From Notospermus geniculatus (lineage: Eukaryota; Nemertea; Pilidiophora; Heteronemertea; Lineidae): a stretch of DNA of 64,000 bases. Both the position numbers and the translations under genes were made by a program. The stretch covers positions 18,937 through 82,936 of the forward strand of contig NMRB01001506.1 in the NCBI GenBank assembly GCA_002633025.1, given 5' to 3'. This document shows, one piece after another, positions 11,047 through 21,518 of the stretch; position 1 is the stretch's first letter; every line of letters begins with the position of its first letter. Below the pieces are notes generated by a model. That model made no database searches. It was not told where the DNA came from and saw only the letters and a list, made by a program, of their open reading frames with translations.

Positions 11047-11382
11047 CAGGGTTTCCGCCAGAAAAAAGGGTATGGACCAAAAAAAATTTTTTTGAAAAAA
11101 AAAATTTTTGAAACATTTTTTTTGAAAAAAAATTTTTGAAAAATTTAAAATTTTTTTTTGAAAAAAAAAATTTTTTTGAAATTTTTTTAAAAGGGTCTTA
11201 AACGATGTTTGGTGCCATTTTAGGCGTATTTTGAAGCATAAAATTCGCGCGCCGGTCATGTCGGTTGTTTGGTTTCGTCCAGCATGTCATGGAAAAATGG
11301 TTACCCAACATTTCTGAGGGTACGGATCCGTACCCTGGAAAAATTTAAGGGTACGGAATTTTACCCTCTGGCGGAAACCCTG
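11047..11382 (-). mobile_element. CAGGG-family transposon, copy 2
   Basis: 336 bp in reverse orientation. Both ends are intact and flanked by AAAGA (11042-11046, 11383-11387). The palindrome is CAGGGTACGGATCCGTACCC when read in family orientation. The A/T core is expanded on the left side. Confidence 0.95.
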
Positions 11383-12332
11383 AAAGAAGATAGTACTGGT
11401 TAAATTCAACTGCCACCATAGGCAACAATCAGAATCTTGAGAAAAGTTGTGCCGGTTCCTAAAGCCTTATCGAGAAACAAAACGGTGATTCAATGTGACG
11501 TCACTTTGTTTTATTTTGAGTCCATACGGAGTCCACATATCATTTTCCTTGTAGGAAATCCAATTTGATGGATTAGCAACTTGAGTATGCTCATTAGCAT
11601 CACGAAATCTGCTGCGCAGTCAAATTTTTTTCACATATTTTGCCAACCAGATTGTATGCATGCTGTAAGCATGTTTTCATTTTATGAACTGACTGATGTA
11701 TCATAGTATGCACTTTCAACTTGTATACAATTCTGATAAGTGATAGGCAGTTCCGGGTAGGGAAACCACCTTGAAAAGTTTTCTTGGTAGAAATGTATGA
11801 TGAGCAAGAGAAAGAATTCCTCTCCTGAGGCGTGACTGAAATGTACATGTATGCTGTTTCAATGGAGGATATCAAGACCTGAAATCGAAAACCACTGTTT
11901 CAAAGGTTAGTCAACATGTTCATGTAGATACTGTACATTTATGTATAGTATGAGTATGTATGTTACGATGTCTTGATGTGTGTTGATGTACGAGGCCGCG
12001 ACGGACGAGTTGTAGGGAGTATCATCTTGGAAGGAGATCTAGGGGAGAAGACAGTCAGTGAGGACAGGTTTCTATTGTAAAAGAATGAGAGAAGAATGAC
12101 AGAAAAGTCACAAGCACAAATGTGACCCGTCACTGCAAAACCAGTACCGAGTCGCTCTGAAAGTGGCAGGTGTTGAGACCAACGTTTTGTCAATTTCAGT
12201 AGGCCTAGGCTTTAATACTGTCTGTAAAATCTGATGTACATTTCTTCCTTTATCTCCTGGAGTTATTTTGGTTCATCCTGGTTCATATCTTGTGGGATTT
12301 AAGACGGGTTTTGCTGTGACGGGTCACAAATG

Positions 12333-12515
12333 GTAGACGTAGAGGCCGCCTGTTGGCTGTCCTCAAATATCACAAAATTTGACGTCACAGAAATGTAGGC
12401 CACGGCCTCAAGGATGACGTTGTGACGTGCACTTCTTCTGTATGACGTCAAATTTCCTGACGTTCTAGGACCGCTAACTGGTGGTGCCATCTAATGGCAG
12501 TAAAGTCTCCCATTG
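12333..12515. mobile_element. Repeat family L, copy 1
   Basis: It contains GAGGCCGCCTGTTGGCTGTC on the left and CTAGGACCGCTAACTGGTGG on the right, with several TGACGTCA-like words (TGACGTCACAG, TATGACGTCAAATTT) between. The related copy at 63008-63200 is in inverted order and shares GCGGTCCTAGAAC and AACAGGTGGCCTCC. Confidence 0.7.
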
Positions 12516-12636
12516 GGGAGGAGAGAAATTGTTAGTAGGTTATTTTAAGTTAGTGCTAATTTTTGTACATCAAACCCCTCACTACTTGGAAGTGTCCAAA
12601 AGTGGCAGACAGCCTTCCACTCGATATCTGAATCGG

Positions 12637-12781
12637 AGCTGTCAGTCAGTTGACCAACAGATGTCACCACCACCCAATACAATGCCTAGCGGACCCATGC
12701 TAGATTGGACACTAAACAGGAGTACTTTCCTTTGTATTGGTGCAACTTTGCTGCCATCTTTCGGTAACAAGCGTGAATTAT
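12637..12781 (+). mobile_element. MITE family B, degraded copy
   Basis: Shares GTCAGTCAGTTGACCAA, CAATGCCTAGCGGACCC, TTTGTATTGGT and GCTGCCATCTTTCGG with the copy at 26006-26171. The outer TIRs are worn. Confidence 0.75.
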
Positions 12782-13739
12782 ATGTATCTACATGAACCTA
12801 ATGAATAGGCAGCTTCTTGTACAATTTACAAGTGCATTTTTGGTAGATCCCTACTCAGAGATGGGCCCTAAGGCACAGCCATGCTTACATGCACATGCAG
12901 CATAGGCACCTTTACTGATCTAATCATATTTTAACATGGGAATATGAGACAGGGTTTAAACAGGAAGGGCAAGGCTTGAAAATAAAGATTTCAGCTCAGC
13001 AGCAAAATGCAGTGGTAGTAAAGTGGTTTTCTCTTAGACTCTAGAAACTGCTCCAGACAGCTCACTTCTCTGGAGCTAAAAGCACTTTCTCTGGAGCGAA
13101 ATGGATTCTCCTTGGAGCTGAGTGCACCGGACAATTTTCAAGCCCTAAAGGGAAAGGAGATGCAGGGTCTGACACCAAAGCCCCTTCTCCAAGCTAAAGC
13201 CAAAATAAAAGTTATATTTTGTGCTAGGTTTGGAACTAAATATGTGGAATTTTCTTTTATTGAGAGATGCTAGTCACTAGAATCTAACGGCAAGCAAAAA
13301 TCGCTCGAACTATGGAGTTTCATTCTGAAATCTCATTTTTCATGAATTCACTTTCCTAAAAGTTTGAAACATCGTAAAATCAGCTGTTATACATCAAATG
13401 CTGAATACCAAATTTAGCTGCATGCGATGACAAATTCTAGATGGCTATCTGATATCAAAGCGTCCCCTGAATAGACTGGTAATATCAGAACAGCACATCC
13501 TCATTTCAACACTTTCTATTGTGTTTATTTGGAGACAAGAATTAAATCAACATCAAAGATCTCGCATTCAAAATAGGATTGTTAAGAATTAATAATTAAA
13601 TTATGAGCAGAGAAGAAAAAAGCAGGTTAAGTTGGACAAAGAGTTTCGTGAACAGCACCGACTTGTTATTGTTAAGCTTATAACAACCTCGTAACAATCT
13701 TACATTAAATGAATTCGATTTCTGCAAATGCTGTGCTTT

Positions 13740-14440
13740 TTTGTTCCGCCTCGGAGGTAAGGGGGTTAGCGAGGGATTGCGCGCCTCCTGAAAATGAGGA
13801 CATATAACGAAAAATAAAACTAGAGTTCAGTTGAGTCTGCATGCAGACTCTGGAGTCTCCGCCACGCGTCGCATGTCACACTAGGCCTAGCCTATAAGAG
13901 ACATGCACGGCCAATTTTGACCCGCAATACCACATGAAAGAACGAATGTAAGGTTTTATTGATGAAAGTGGCGTAAACTGAACCGGAAACTGTTTATTGG
14001 GTCACGTGGGCACCATAGTGAGCCATTATTTTCGTCCTTGATTTTTCCGCCGGCAAAGATAACGGCTTTAATAAGTGACCATTTGTATCCATTTTTGATG
14101 GTATGGTTTGTGTGGGTCATTTTCTCGTGTCCAGGAGATAATTAGCTGAGAACGTTCAGTGTGAGTGCAGTAAAGACGGTTTTGTCAGTTTTCCTTGGCG
14201 GTTTNNNNNNNNNNNNNNNNNNNNNNNNNNNNNNNNNNNNNNNNNNNNNNNNNNNNNNCCAAAAAACAGAATGCCGATCGGGAAATGGGGGATATGGGCC
14301 GAGGACATGGCGGATATAGGCCTAGCCGAGTTGGATGTTGGTCATGTTCGTTAGCATGTCGTCCATGTTGTCAGGCTGGGATCATACGGCAGTCGTGGCG
14401 CAAAACATCGTCGTAAACATCAGCATGGATAAATTAAACA
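13740..14440. promoter_or_regulatory. CpG-enriched stretch around N gap (possible promoter)
   Basis: GC- and CpG-richer than the surroundings (CCGCCTCGGAGG, GCGAGGGATTGCGCGCC, CCGCCGGCAAAG). A run of 54 N (14205-14258) interrupts it. A short plus-strand open frame follows the gap with no recognisable similarity. It could be an internal AGAP promoter or just repeat sequence. GTCTCCGCCACGC near 13855 reappears in a hairpin at 14679-14715, which favours repeat. Confidence 0.2.
14205..14258. other. Assembly gap (54 N)
   Basis: Run of N. Any open frame spanning it is not interpretable. Confidence 1.
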
Positions 14441-14678
14441 ACATACACCCGACGTGGAAATGAAAGAATACTAGTAGTCACAAATCCTGACACCGGAATA
14501 TTTTATTGAAAGACAGTTTCGTCGAAACTTCGTGTTATATGGTGATAAAATTACGACACTGCAAGGAGCCCGTGAAGCACTGCAGAATGCACACACGCAT
14601 AGGCACGTAAGCCTCCTGGTCTGAGGTTGGTTTGGGCCGAGAAAGTTTCGGCCGAGAAAGTTTCCTAGCTAACACAAG

Positions 14679-14715
14679 AGTCTCCGCTCGACCACTACGT
14701 GGCGTGGCGGAGACT
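14679..14715. repeat. Short hairpin AGTCTCCGC...GCGGAGACT
   Basis: Nine-base inverted arms AGTCTCCGC and GCGGAGACT, with CCACTACGTGG (also self-complementary) between. Half of the arm sequence also occurs near 13851 (AGTCTCCGCCACGCG), so this is probably the end of a dispersed repeat. Confidence 0.6.
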
Positions 14716-15346
14716 AATAACACAAAAGGTGGAAAATAAACGAAAATAATTGTTTTCTTGGACAGTCTGAAGACTTGAGGGAGACGTTTAAAAGTCGGGG
14801 GAGTGGGACTCTAAAACAAACGCATTTCGGGATTAACAAGCATGTAATTAATCATAAGCATGGACAGGACGTACACTCTTCATGCAAATGTACCGACGGA
14901 TTTTTACATCTCCTCGTACTGAAGTGTCACTCAAAAGAATTTTTTTGAAACGAACACGAAAAAGGCTGAGATTTTTCATGCCACAGATAATTGGTTTTCA
15001 CAGGGCCCCCTCCAAAAAAATTCACAAGCATACTAAGTGCTGATTAGTGCTGGGAGATGGTGCTTAAGAAACCAATATCGCTGCAGCATCAATCCATTTG
15101 TTTTATAGCACGGAATACTTTTTCTGTCTCTGGTGATTAATTCTGCAACCATGGATATGATTTTTGCCGTGCAGCAGGACATTACGGTATACTTTTTGGG
15201 CTGCCACCTTGCAGGTGGCAGAGATGATGCACAAATTGCAATGCCAAAGAAAATTTAGTGGCAACGTCAAACCAAGGCTTTTCAAATCTTCATGGCAGCA
15301 ACAGCCACAAACTGTGGTAAATTTAGGAGGTGTTATAGGCGCTGGA

Positions 15347-15450
15347 GCCTAACATCTGGATTTTTGGCTCGATGGAAGAACGCCTGCCTTCCACGCAGGG
15401 GATCTGGGTTCGATTCCCAGTGCAGTCTGTGACACAACCACGATGAGGTG
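15347..15450 (+). mobile_element. tRNA-derived SINE head (Gly-TCC-like)
   Basis: TTTGGCTCGATGGAAGAACG resembles a D arm. CCTGC-CTTCCAC-GCAGG is a perfect anticodon stem-loop with anticodon TCC. GGTTCGATTCC is a consensus B box inside a TGGG/CCCA T arm. The acceptor stem does not pair (5' CTGGATT against 3' TGCAGTC), so this is a tRNA-derived SINE or pseudogene rather than a working tRNA gene. Confidence 0.7.
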
Positions 15451-16214
15451 TTTGGCTCACTTTACTCGAGGAGAGTGTTGGATGGCCTGCAAATCTACAT
15501 ACAAGCACCCCGGCTATTTTTTTACAGGATTCTTGCTCGGTTGATCACATGCTCATGGAACAGGCACGATTTCACACTTTGCACTCTGTCATGCGTAATC
15601 CACACTCCGTCATGCGCAGACTCCATGCTTATGGTCTTTGTACCCATCGATGCACATGGAATTCTTCTTTGATATTATGAGGAAATGATGTGCCCAGTCT
15701 CAAGATTTTTAATAGGAAAAACATTTCGCCGGGTAATAAATGACAGCAAACAAACAAAATGCAATAGGATGTCGCATTTTATCACAGATTTTATGATTTG
15801 ATAATGCCTGTAATACTCCATATCCTGAAAAGTGATCGGGTTTTAATATCACCGACGATGAAGATGAAAAGATTGGATGAAAATGGCAAAACGCTAAAAG
15901 ATTAAAATCCACTGGACATGTATGATAAGAAACTGTGGACAAATGTTGTTCGGACTGGAATATGGGAGATATCGTGGTTTCCGCATTTGAAACCACAGCT
16001 CCAGATTTTTTATTCCATTGGACTATTTCAAGGAACAAAGGGGCCTCTATATGCATGACAGGAAAGGCTGTCTTGCACCTGCACGGATGAACAGCATTTG
16101 TCCACGACAGAAGGGAAGTGATCCAGGAGGAGGAGAAAGACCTAACTACAGTCACAACACAAACATCTGTCCATTTTCGTTTCAACTTTTTCCTTACAAC
16201 GTGTGATTGACATC

Positions 16215-16312
16215 TCTCAGTACAAGTGTCCAGACTGGCCAGACTTTAACTACCTATTCAGATATCTAGTAGCAGGCAGCCCGCCACTTTTGGACACTTG
16301 TACTGACGAGGG
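16215..16312. mobile_element. Mini inverted-repeat element family K, copy 1
   Basis: CTCAGTACAAGTGTCCAGA on the left and TTGGACACTTGTACTGACGAG on the right, about 98 bp in all. A second copy of about 74 bp lies at 50323-50396 with the same ends (CCCTCAGCACAAGTGTCC; ACACTTGTACTGAGGGG). Confidence 0.85.
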
Positions 16313-17969
16313 GTATTTAGTAAGTATCATTTTAGCAATCCCTGGGGTACTGAACCATAGGATTTCAAGAATGCCTAAATCTCAGAAAAAAGTTCAAGTT
16401 GAGGCAAAAGGACAAATATTTCTACAGAAAATCCGTGGTACCTACTCAACACCATGCTTTAGAAAATTGTAACGTTCAGGGGGACACAGCATTTAAAATC
16501 TTCTACACAAGCAAATCTAAAATTCTATAAAGCAACGTAAGATCTAGAGTTTGAGCGGTCGACATCAGAGAAAGATACGGTAGCCTAAAAATCAAAAGAA
16601 AGGTTCACAAATAAAACTTTCTGCAAAGAAATTTGGATGAAGCTTAAACCACCTCAGAAATGTATCAGAAGAATTTTCGATTTTTGCAGACTCGTGAAAC
16701 AGACCCCAAACACCTTTTTTCTTTCTTTGAATTAAAGCTAAAAAGCTTCAGATAGCAATCTAGCTCAGTTAGGTTCTATACATGTATGCTGACATCAATG
16801 AAACAAACGACTGCGCATAGTTTTCTATGGTAGAGTTGCCCAAAGAGAGCCAAACTGCATGCGACGACTCTCATTTGGAGCGGCACCATTTGCATTTTAT
16901 CCAAATGGCCAGAGTTGACCTCTAAACCACAGACCAAACTGGGAACTGAACCCAAACCTCAAATGGTGATGGGCACCGATATTTGCACTGAACCACTCAG
17001 AATCCTAAAGATTTGTTGTCCAGCATTATTAATTAGAAACTTCTCAAGAAACATTTCTAATTCTATAGCACGGTAAGCGATGACTTGTAAAATTGAATCC
17101 AAGAAATTTTGCTTGATTTTCTAAAACATGTAGCAAGTGGACAGGGATTGAACAAGGTAACTTATTTTTTTAGAACCTGACCGTTCACACGTAGGCCCCA
17201 GTGCCAAAGGTTCGGTTCAAAGCTACTGCTCAAAGCAGACTGGTTTTGGGCATTGTTTCTGTTACGTGAACACTTGGTTGACAAAGTGGGGATATTCACA
17301 AAAGACTAGACGTGATGACTGTTGTGAGACAAGGCTACACACAGAAAATCTTGTCAAGAAAGAACTGCACAAGGTGATACAAATGCGTGTGAACATTTCT
17401 GAGTCGGTGGAAAACATAACAGACGATAGGTGGCGCTAAATTTGCTAGAAGTAGACACAAGTATACGAAGTCCGTAGCTGACCTGACTGACTTGGCGGCC
17501 GTACATTGGCTCCGTGACGGCATACGCAGGACTCCAGACAATCATCTAGATTGAGAGATAGGTGTGGAAGATGAAATTAGTGCTGTAGTGTATAGTTGGC
17601 AAACGTCCTGAAACTCTCTCATATTTGGAAAAGGTTTGGTGTGTTATCATTTCAAGGATGGCACTACCCACTCGCCAAATTGCCATGGGCTATTTCACCT
17701 CTGATTTGGTTGAAAATTCAACCACTTTGCTATAATTTTCTTGATCCTGGAAGGGTCAGGTTTCTTTAGTTGGTGAAGCAAGAGCGGCATTACCCCTAAA
17801 ATCTCACAACTGATTTCTCAGCTGAATTCTGCTTGACCCAACAATATCTTGTTGGTTCATGAACGTCCTTTAATATTGTGCCCCCCCCCCCCATATACAG
17901 AAGAATTCTCATCCATGCAAATAGATGGAGGTATCAAGTGCTAAAGTGGGCTACAACCCAGGTCGTATG

Positions 17970-18510
17970 TTCCTAGGGCATTCAGGCATATGCCAAGCGG
18001 CTTTGGGGCATTTCTCAAAAGGGCATTCATGCACATTTGCCTCTGACAAATCTTGAATTGGCATCCAGGCATAGGAGCTGCCAAAGGCTGCATTCACACT
18101 GCAAGCGAAATGGCAAAGAGAAGCGAAGCAAATTTCGATTTGGCGAAAACCTTTAAATACTCTGGAAGCATTGGCATGTATAAACTGAGAACATACACAC
18201 CAATGGTTCCAGAGTATTAAAGGTTTTGCCACATCGCTTGGTGAAATTTTCTTTCCTTCGCTTCGCCATTTCGCTTGCAATGTGCGCCCAGCCTAGGCCT
18301 ATCCCGAGGCATTCAGGCATATGTTCCAGTGACCAGTGGGCATACACTCCGTGGGCATTACACACGTTCCTTTCGGCATACTCTCAGGGAGGGCATTAAG
18401 ACAATGGTATTTACATGTAGCCAGTGGAATGCTTGGTTAACACCAAGGACATTTACCCATGCACAGGAATGGGACTGAGATATTCCAGGGGCATTCATGT
18501 CCAGTTTATC
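17970..18510. repeat. Degenerate GGGCATTCA-motif array split by a MITE
   Basis: GGGCATTCAGGCATATG and variants (GGGCATTTCTC, GGGCATTCATGC, GAGGCATTCAGGCATATG, GGGCATACACT, GGGCATTACAC, GGGCATTAAGAC, GGGCATTCATGTCC) recur irregularly on both sides of the palindromic element at 18088-18290. The array probably predates that insertion. Confidence 0.6.
18088..18290. mobile_element. MITE family H with 70-75 bp inverted arms
   Basis: The left arm contains GCAAGCGAAATGGCAAAG, AAAACCTTTAAATACTC and TGGAA. The right arm mirrors it with TTCCAGAGTATTAAAGG and CTTCGCCATTTCGCTTGC. The unique centre is about 45 bases. It lies within the 11-kb AGAP intron, about 280 bases past the linker-exon donor. Confidence 0.9.
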
Positions 18511-18570
18511 ACCTACTGATGATAATATGCAATCTGAAGGCCATCCTAATCAACCATATTGTGACCTCAC

Positions 18571-18732
18571 CTGTTGCTGAGCCGGATCCCGTTGGTCACC
18601 TTGTGGCACGGTATATACGTAATGTTCCTGCTGCATCTGCCCCGGCACCGGTGGCATCATACCGTCCACCTTCTCTTTCCTTTCTTTATGCTTCTTGTCA
18701 CGGTAGTGTTCCTTATAAGGCAATGTCTGACT
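18571..18732 (-). CDS. AGAP: AGAP exon: charged and Gln-rich linker
   Basis: Acceptor CTGAATTGCAG, donor CAG|GTGAGG; 162 bases, phase 0 both sides, 54 codons with no stop. It begins SQTLPYKEHYRDKKHKERKE, continues with KVDGMMPPVPGQMQQEHYVY and ends TVPQGDQRDPAQQQ. I know no close vertebrate counterpart; it falls where the variable linker between the G and PH domains belongs. The phase match, clean splice sites and position 268 bases after the previous exon support it. It could be alternatively spliced, since skipping keeps the frame. Confidence 0.78.
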
Positions 18733-19000
18733 CTGCAATTCAGAAGTCAAGAAACTGAATTCTGAAGTTTGCGGCAACAACCTACATGGAGTGTTGATAG
18801 CTTTAAGTGCACAATATAGTCTCCTAATTATTCAAGCTCATACCATAATAATATTTAACACGACGGACAATGCGGATGCCCGCACTCTGCACATTCAGCA
18901 GTTGATAGGAGACATTTTTCCACTTCAATTCTAGAGTCCGAAGTTCACAGCTTTTTTCAAACCTGTCACAGGAACAAACCTACCTGTGCAGCAAACTTAC

Positions 19001-19206
19001 CTGTATATTATGACTACTGTTACTGGGCGTCGCCGTTGGCAGGTTCCCCGACCCTGACGTTGATTGGCCGCTTGAACTGTCATAACTTTTGTTTGTGGCG
19101 GTCTGGGTCAGGTAGCCACGTGGTATTGAATGGTTCGGCGTACTCGGCCTTGAATTGTTTGGTGTCAACGACTGGGCTATCCGAGATTGCACTATTTTCT
19201 GACAAG
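19001..19206 (-). CDS. AGAP: AGAP exon: end of G domain and Ser/Thr-rich linker
   Basis: The start at 19206 uses the acceptor TTTTTCCAG, because G|CT TGT CAG AAA continues the frame as ACQKIVQSR, parallel to VAQKIVATR in AGAP1. A second AG eight bases later would break the frame. 206 bases, leaving in phase 0 at donor CAG|GTAAGT. After QSRIAQSL it runs into a polar linker (TPNNSRPSTPNHSIPRGYLT, then QTATNKSYDSSSGQSTSGSG, then NLPTATPSNSSHNIQ), rich in Ser, Thr, Asn and Pro and probably disordered. The linker itself is poorly conserved; the assignment rests on the first 10 residues and the splice phases. Confidence 0.9.
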
Positions 19207-19731
19207 CTGGAAAAATATTGTCGCATACTTTGAAGATCATTGGGAAAAGGCAAAGATGTTGGAAACCATGATTAGTTTTGCATCCTGCTATAATATTTTC
19301 AATATGCTATGTTTAACACTTTGACTACCGACTACAAATGTGACCTGTTCCAGGAAAACCATCCATTTGTCAAAAATTTTCATATCCTATGTTTTGTTGG
19401 ATTTGTGTAGAAGAGACAGAGAGCTTTATAATGACACTTAAATTTTGATAATCGGACAATAAGTATGGAAATTCTAGTTTTTGGAAGGTCACATGCCGAT
19501 AAAACACCATTTTTCGAAAAAACAAAGAAAATACGCTGTGAAGTCAAGAAATGACAATGGCTTGGGTCTCGCAACTGATCATAAAGTGAAAATTTAACAC
19601 TTTTATAATGATAATCTCTGGGTTTTGGTGCGAAGAAATGTGTTTGAAATAAGTTCACAAACTTTCTGTCGAAAAAAAAATTTTTGAAAAAAAAAATTTT
19701 TTTGAATTTTTTTACTTTTGACATTTATGCT

Positions 19732-19965
19732 AATAGACTCTATCACTCCAATAGAGCGCAGCACCTGACGGGTCGCTAGAAAGGCCTACAGCGTCACGAC
19801 GTCCCGTGCCCCATTCTGAACGCGGTGACGTCACTCGAAAAACCTCCACTTGTTTCAGCGATCATGACGTCGTCTCACGTCAAGATGTCATGGAATGAGT
19901 ACGGGACGTCGTGACGCTGTAGTACCCGTCAGGTGCTGCGCTCTTTTGGAGTGATATAGTCTATT
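19732..19965. mobile_element. MITE family F, palindromic, CpG-rich arms
   Basis: Ends AATAGACTCTATCACTCC and GGAGTGATATAGTCTATT. The arms continue as GCGCAGCACCTGACGGGT and ACCCGTCAGGTGCTGCGC, then ACAGCGTCACGACGTCCCGT and ACGGGACGTCGTGACGCTGT. Arms are about 85 bases around a 65-base centre. It is intronic in AGAP. An A/T-run tract of the CAGGG-core type lies just before it (19670-19722). Confidence 0.93.
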
Positions 19966-20134
19966 GGTATCTGGCGACTTTTGGATGGTTTTCCTGGAAC
20001 AGGTCACAAATATACTCATAGTCACTGATGTGCTCCCCTTGCCACTACCCAGTATACTTGTACACTCTTTTGACGGCAAGCTTGTCACAGATTATTCCCA
20101 GAGATGAAATAAAAGTTGCAGCATTATAACATAC

Positions 20135-20269
20135 CATCTTGAAAGACTCGTTCAACATTGAGCCCATATGTGGCGCAGGTTTCATAATATGAGCACCGTT
20201 TTAAATCACTGGCAAGTTTTCTTGCTCTCATGTCATCTATCACGCGAGGGTTACTTTCCGAGATGGCAT
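20135..20269 (-). CDS. AGAP: AGAP exon: G5 region and end of G domain
   Basis: Acceptor CTTTTACAG, donor GATG|GTATGT. The first codon (Asp) is split with the previous exon. It encodes [40 protein letters not shown] and RVFQD. The ETCA motif corresponds to the Ras-like SAK/G5 loop and is invariant in AGAPs. No frameshift or stop interrupts it. The intron after it (20134-19207) holds a 234-bp palindromic MITE at 19732-19965. Confidence 0.96.
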
Positions 20270-20458
20270 CTGTAAAAGGGAGAATGATAGATTCTTAGGA
20301 AATATGGCAAAAGATCTCATTGTGAGGTTATCCAGTTCAGCACCGATTCCTGGAACACTGGGACGCCACGTAATAACGCCAAAATATGGCGGGGACTGAA
20401 ACTGCAACACAATGCCGAACTCACCTTCCTAAAGAATGCAGTCAGCACCACAACCTAC

Positions 20459-20600
20459 CTTGCGTCCCGACTAAAATCAACGGGATCTCTGTCGTATTTC
20501 GATAATGTGCCATCTTTGAGAAATAGTTATAGACTGTGTGAAAACTCATCTCGTTTTCAAGACTGAAGACAAAGATGACGGCATCGACCCAGTGTGTGAA
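20459..20600 (-). CDS. AGAP: AGAP exon: core of the GTP-binding-like domain
   Basis: Acceptor CTTTCAG, donor AAG|GTAGGT; 142 bases, phase 0 in and phase 1 out. It reads [20 protein letters not shown], then [20 protein letters not shown], then LILVGTQ. This matches AGAP1 ([20 protein letters not shown]...). The G4 region is VGTQDAI once joined to the next exon, the diverged AGAP form of NKxD. A short intron (189 bases) separates it from the next exon. Confidence 0.96.
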
Positions 20601-20651
20601 CTGAAAGGAAGAGTTAGAATTTTAGCGCAAAGTATGAGCAAAGCTCATTTG

Positions 20652-20850
20652 TGTGGCAGTCTAGGAAAACCCTTCAGATGTTGTTGCATTCGAAGAAAGT
20701 GTTAATGGCCTTGGTGAACCCGCACATTTCAACAGCTGAAATGTACCTCGTAACATTCACGTAAACAGCAGCAGATCAATGCAGAGGCAATCTGATAGCC
20801 CTTTTTGATCGTTCAGCGACATCCGACGGGTTTTCTAGACTGCCTCACAC
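20652..20850 (+). mobile_element. MITE family E, copy 2
   Basis: 199 bp with near-perfect ends GTGTGGCAGTCTAGGAAAA and TTTTCTAGACTGCCTCACAC. It lies in the short AGAP intron 20601-20980. Intact ends make it younger than copy 1 at 8466. Confidence 0.9.
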
Positions 20851-20856
20851 TTTCTA

Positions 20857-20972
20857 AGGAGGCCAGGCTCTATGAAGGTTGGTTCCCACCAATAAGCTAC
20901 CCAGAACCCTCTGATTGCTAGTCGGAGACCTTTTAAACCAATACACTACCGTGGCTCCCAATTCTAGGTAAA
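20857..20972 (-). mobile_element. tRNA-derived SINE fragment in AGAP intron
   Basis: Minus strand: GGGAGCCACGGTAGTGTATTGG resembles a tRNA 5' half with an A box (TAGTGTATTGG, as in tRGYnnARnGG). It is followed by TCTCCGACTAGCAATCAGAG, an anticodon-arm-like pairing, and a truncated T region (GGGTTCTGGGT). It begins about 15 bases after an AGAP donor site. Confidence 0.6.
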
Positions 20973-20980
20973 CAATGTAC

Positions 20981-21066
20981 CTGTAACTCTGGTGGCCCGC
21001 CCTCATCTCGTATGAGGAGGAGATAACTCTGCCCATCTATCATCACTTCTTTCTTGAACCGACCAC
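20981..21066 (-). CDS. AGAP: AGAP exon: DEGG switch region
   Basis: Acceptor TTATTTCAG, donor CAG|GTACAT; phase 1 in, phase 0 out. With the preceding G it reads [21 protein letters not shown] then EGGPPELQ, the conserved AGAP block in which RDEGGPP replaces the Ras-type DTAGQE. The lost catalytic Gln is normal for the family. The 380-nt intron that follows (20980-20601) is mostly transposon: a minus-strand SINE starts about 15 bases after the donor and a MITE fills 20850-20652. Confidence 0.95.
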
Positions 21067-21518
21067 CTGAAATAAGCAGAGAATGGGCGATATTAGAAAT
21101 TACATGTATTGTGATATTGTGACTCCAAGGTCATCAGGGAGAGCAACGGACAAAGAACTCAAAAGTTTAAGCACAAGAGCCCAGGTTTGAAAGAAAAGCA
21201 TCTGACTCGAAGACAGGACATTACTTCAGTTACTTCCCGCTGGCCTAGACAGTGGAAGTTGACACTTTTTTATGTTTCGACATAATGATGTGAGAGTAAG
21301 TGAGCCAGCCCCTAGGGAGACCTCTGAGGTCAACCAGATTGCCAAAGTCATTCTGCCAAGGCTTCCACAAAGGACACAAGACGCTTGTCTCCATTCATCT
21401 GTAACAAGATTCCGCTTCAACTCAAGTTTACAAACACCGCCACGTCTAATTCGAAGTGTTCCGCCCCATTTTCTAATGAAACTGGAATAGACGGCAGAGT
21501 GCCCTTACCATAGATCAG

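Larger units (their letters stand above)
7312..18570 (-). other. 11-kb AGAP intron
   Basis: No further exon was recognised. It carries CAGGG elements at 7732 and 11047, a family E MITE (8466), a family C MITE (9008), a CpG-rich inverted repeat (9660-10192), a family L repeat (12333), a family B fragment (12637), the N gap (14205), a tRNA-like SINE (15347), a family K mini-element (16215) and a palindromic MITE (18088). A 14-base C run lies near 17881. Confidence 0.6.

Noticed and set aside
10945-11259. Recurring open frame starting MTGAGILCFKIRLKWHQTSF-like followed by Lys/Phe runs (also at 27043-27327 and 57283-57519)
   Set aside because: It is the conserved block and A/T core of the CAGGG transposon read in one frame. 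It appears wherever the element does, and copies differ by core-length changes that ignore frame.
15709-16185. 158-codon minus-strand open frame
   Set aside because: No recognisable domain and no neighbouring exons in phase; length is within chance for 64 kb of AT-rich DNA in six frames.
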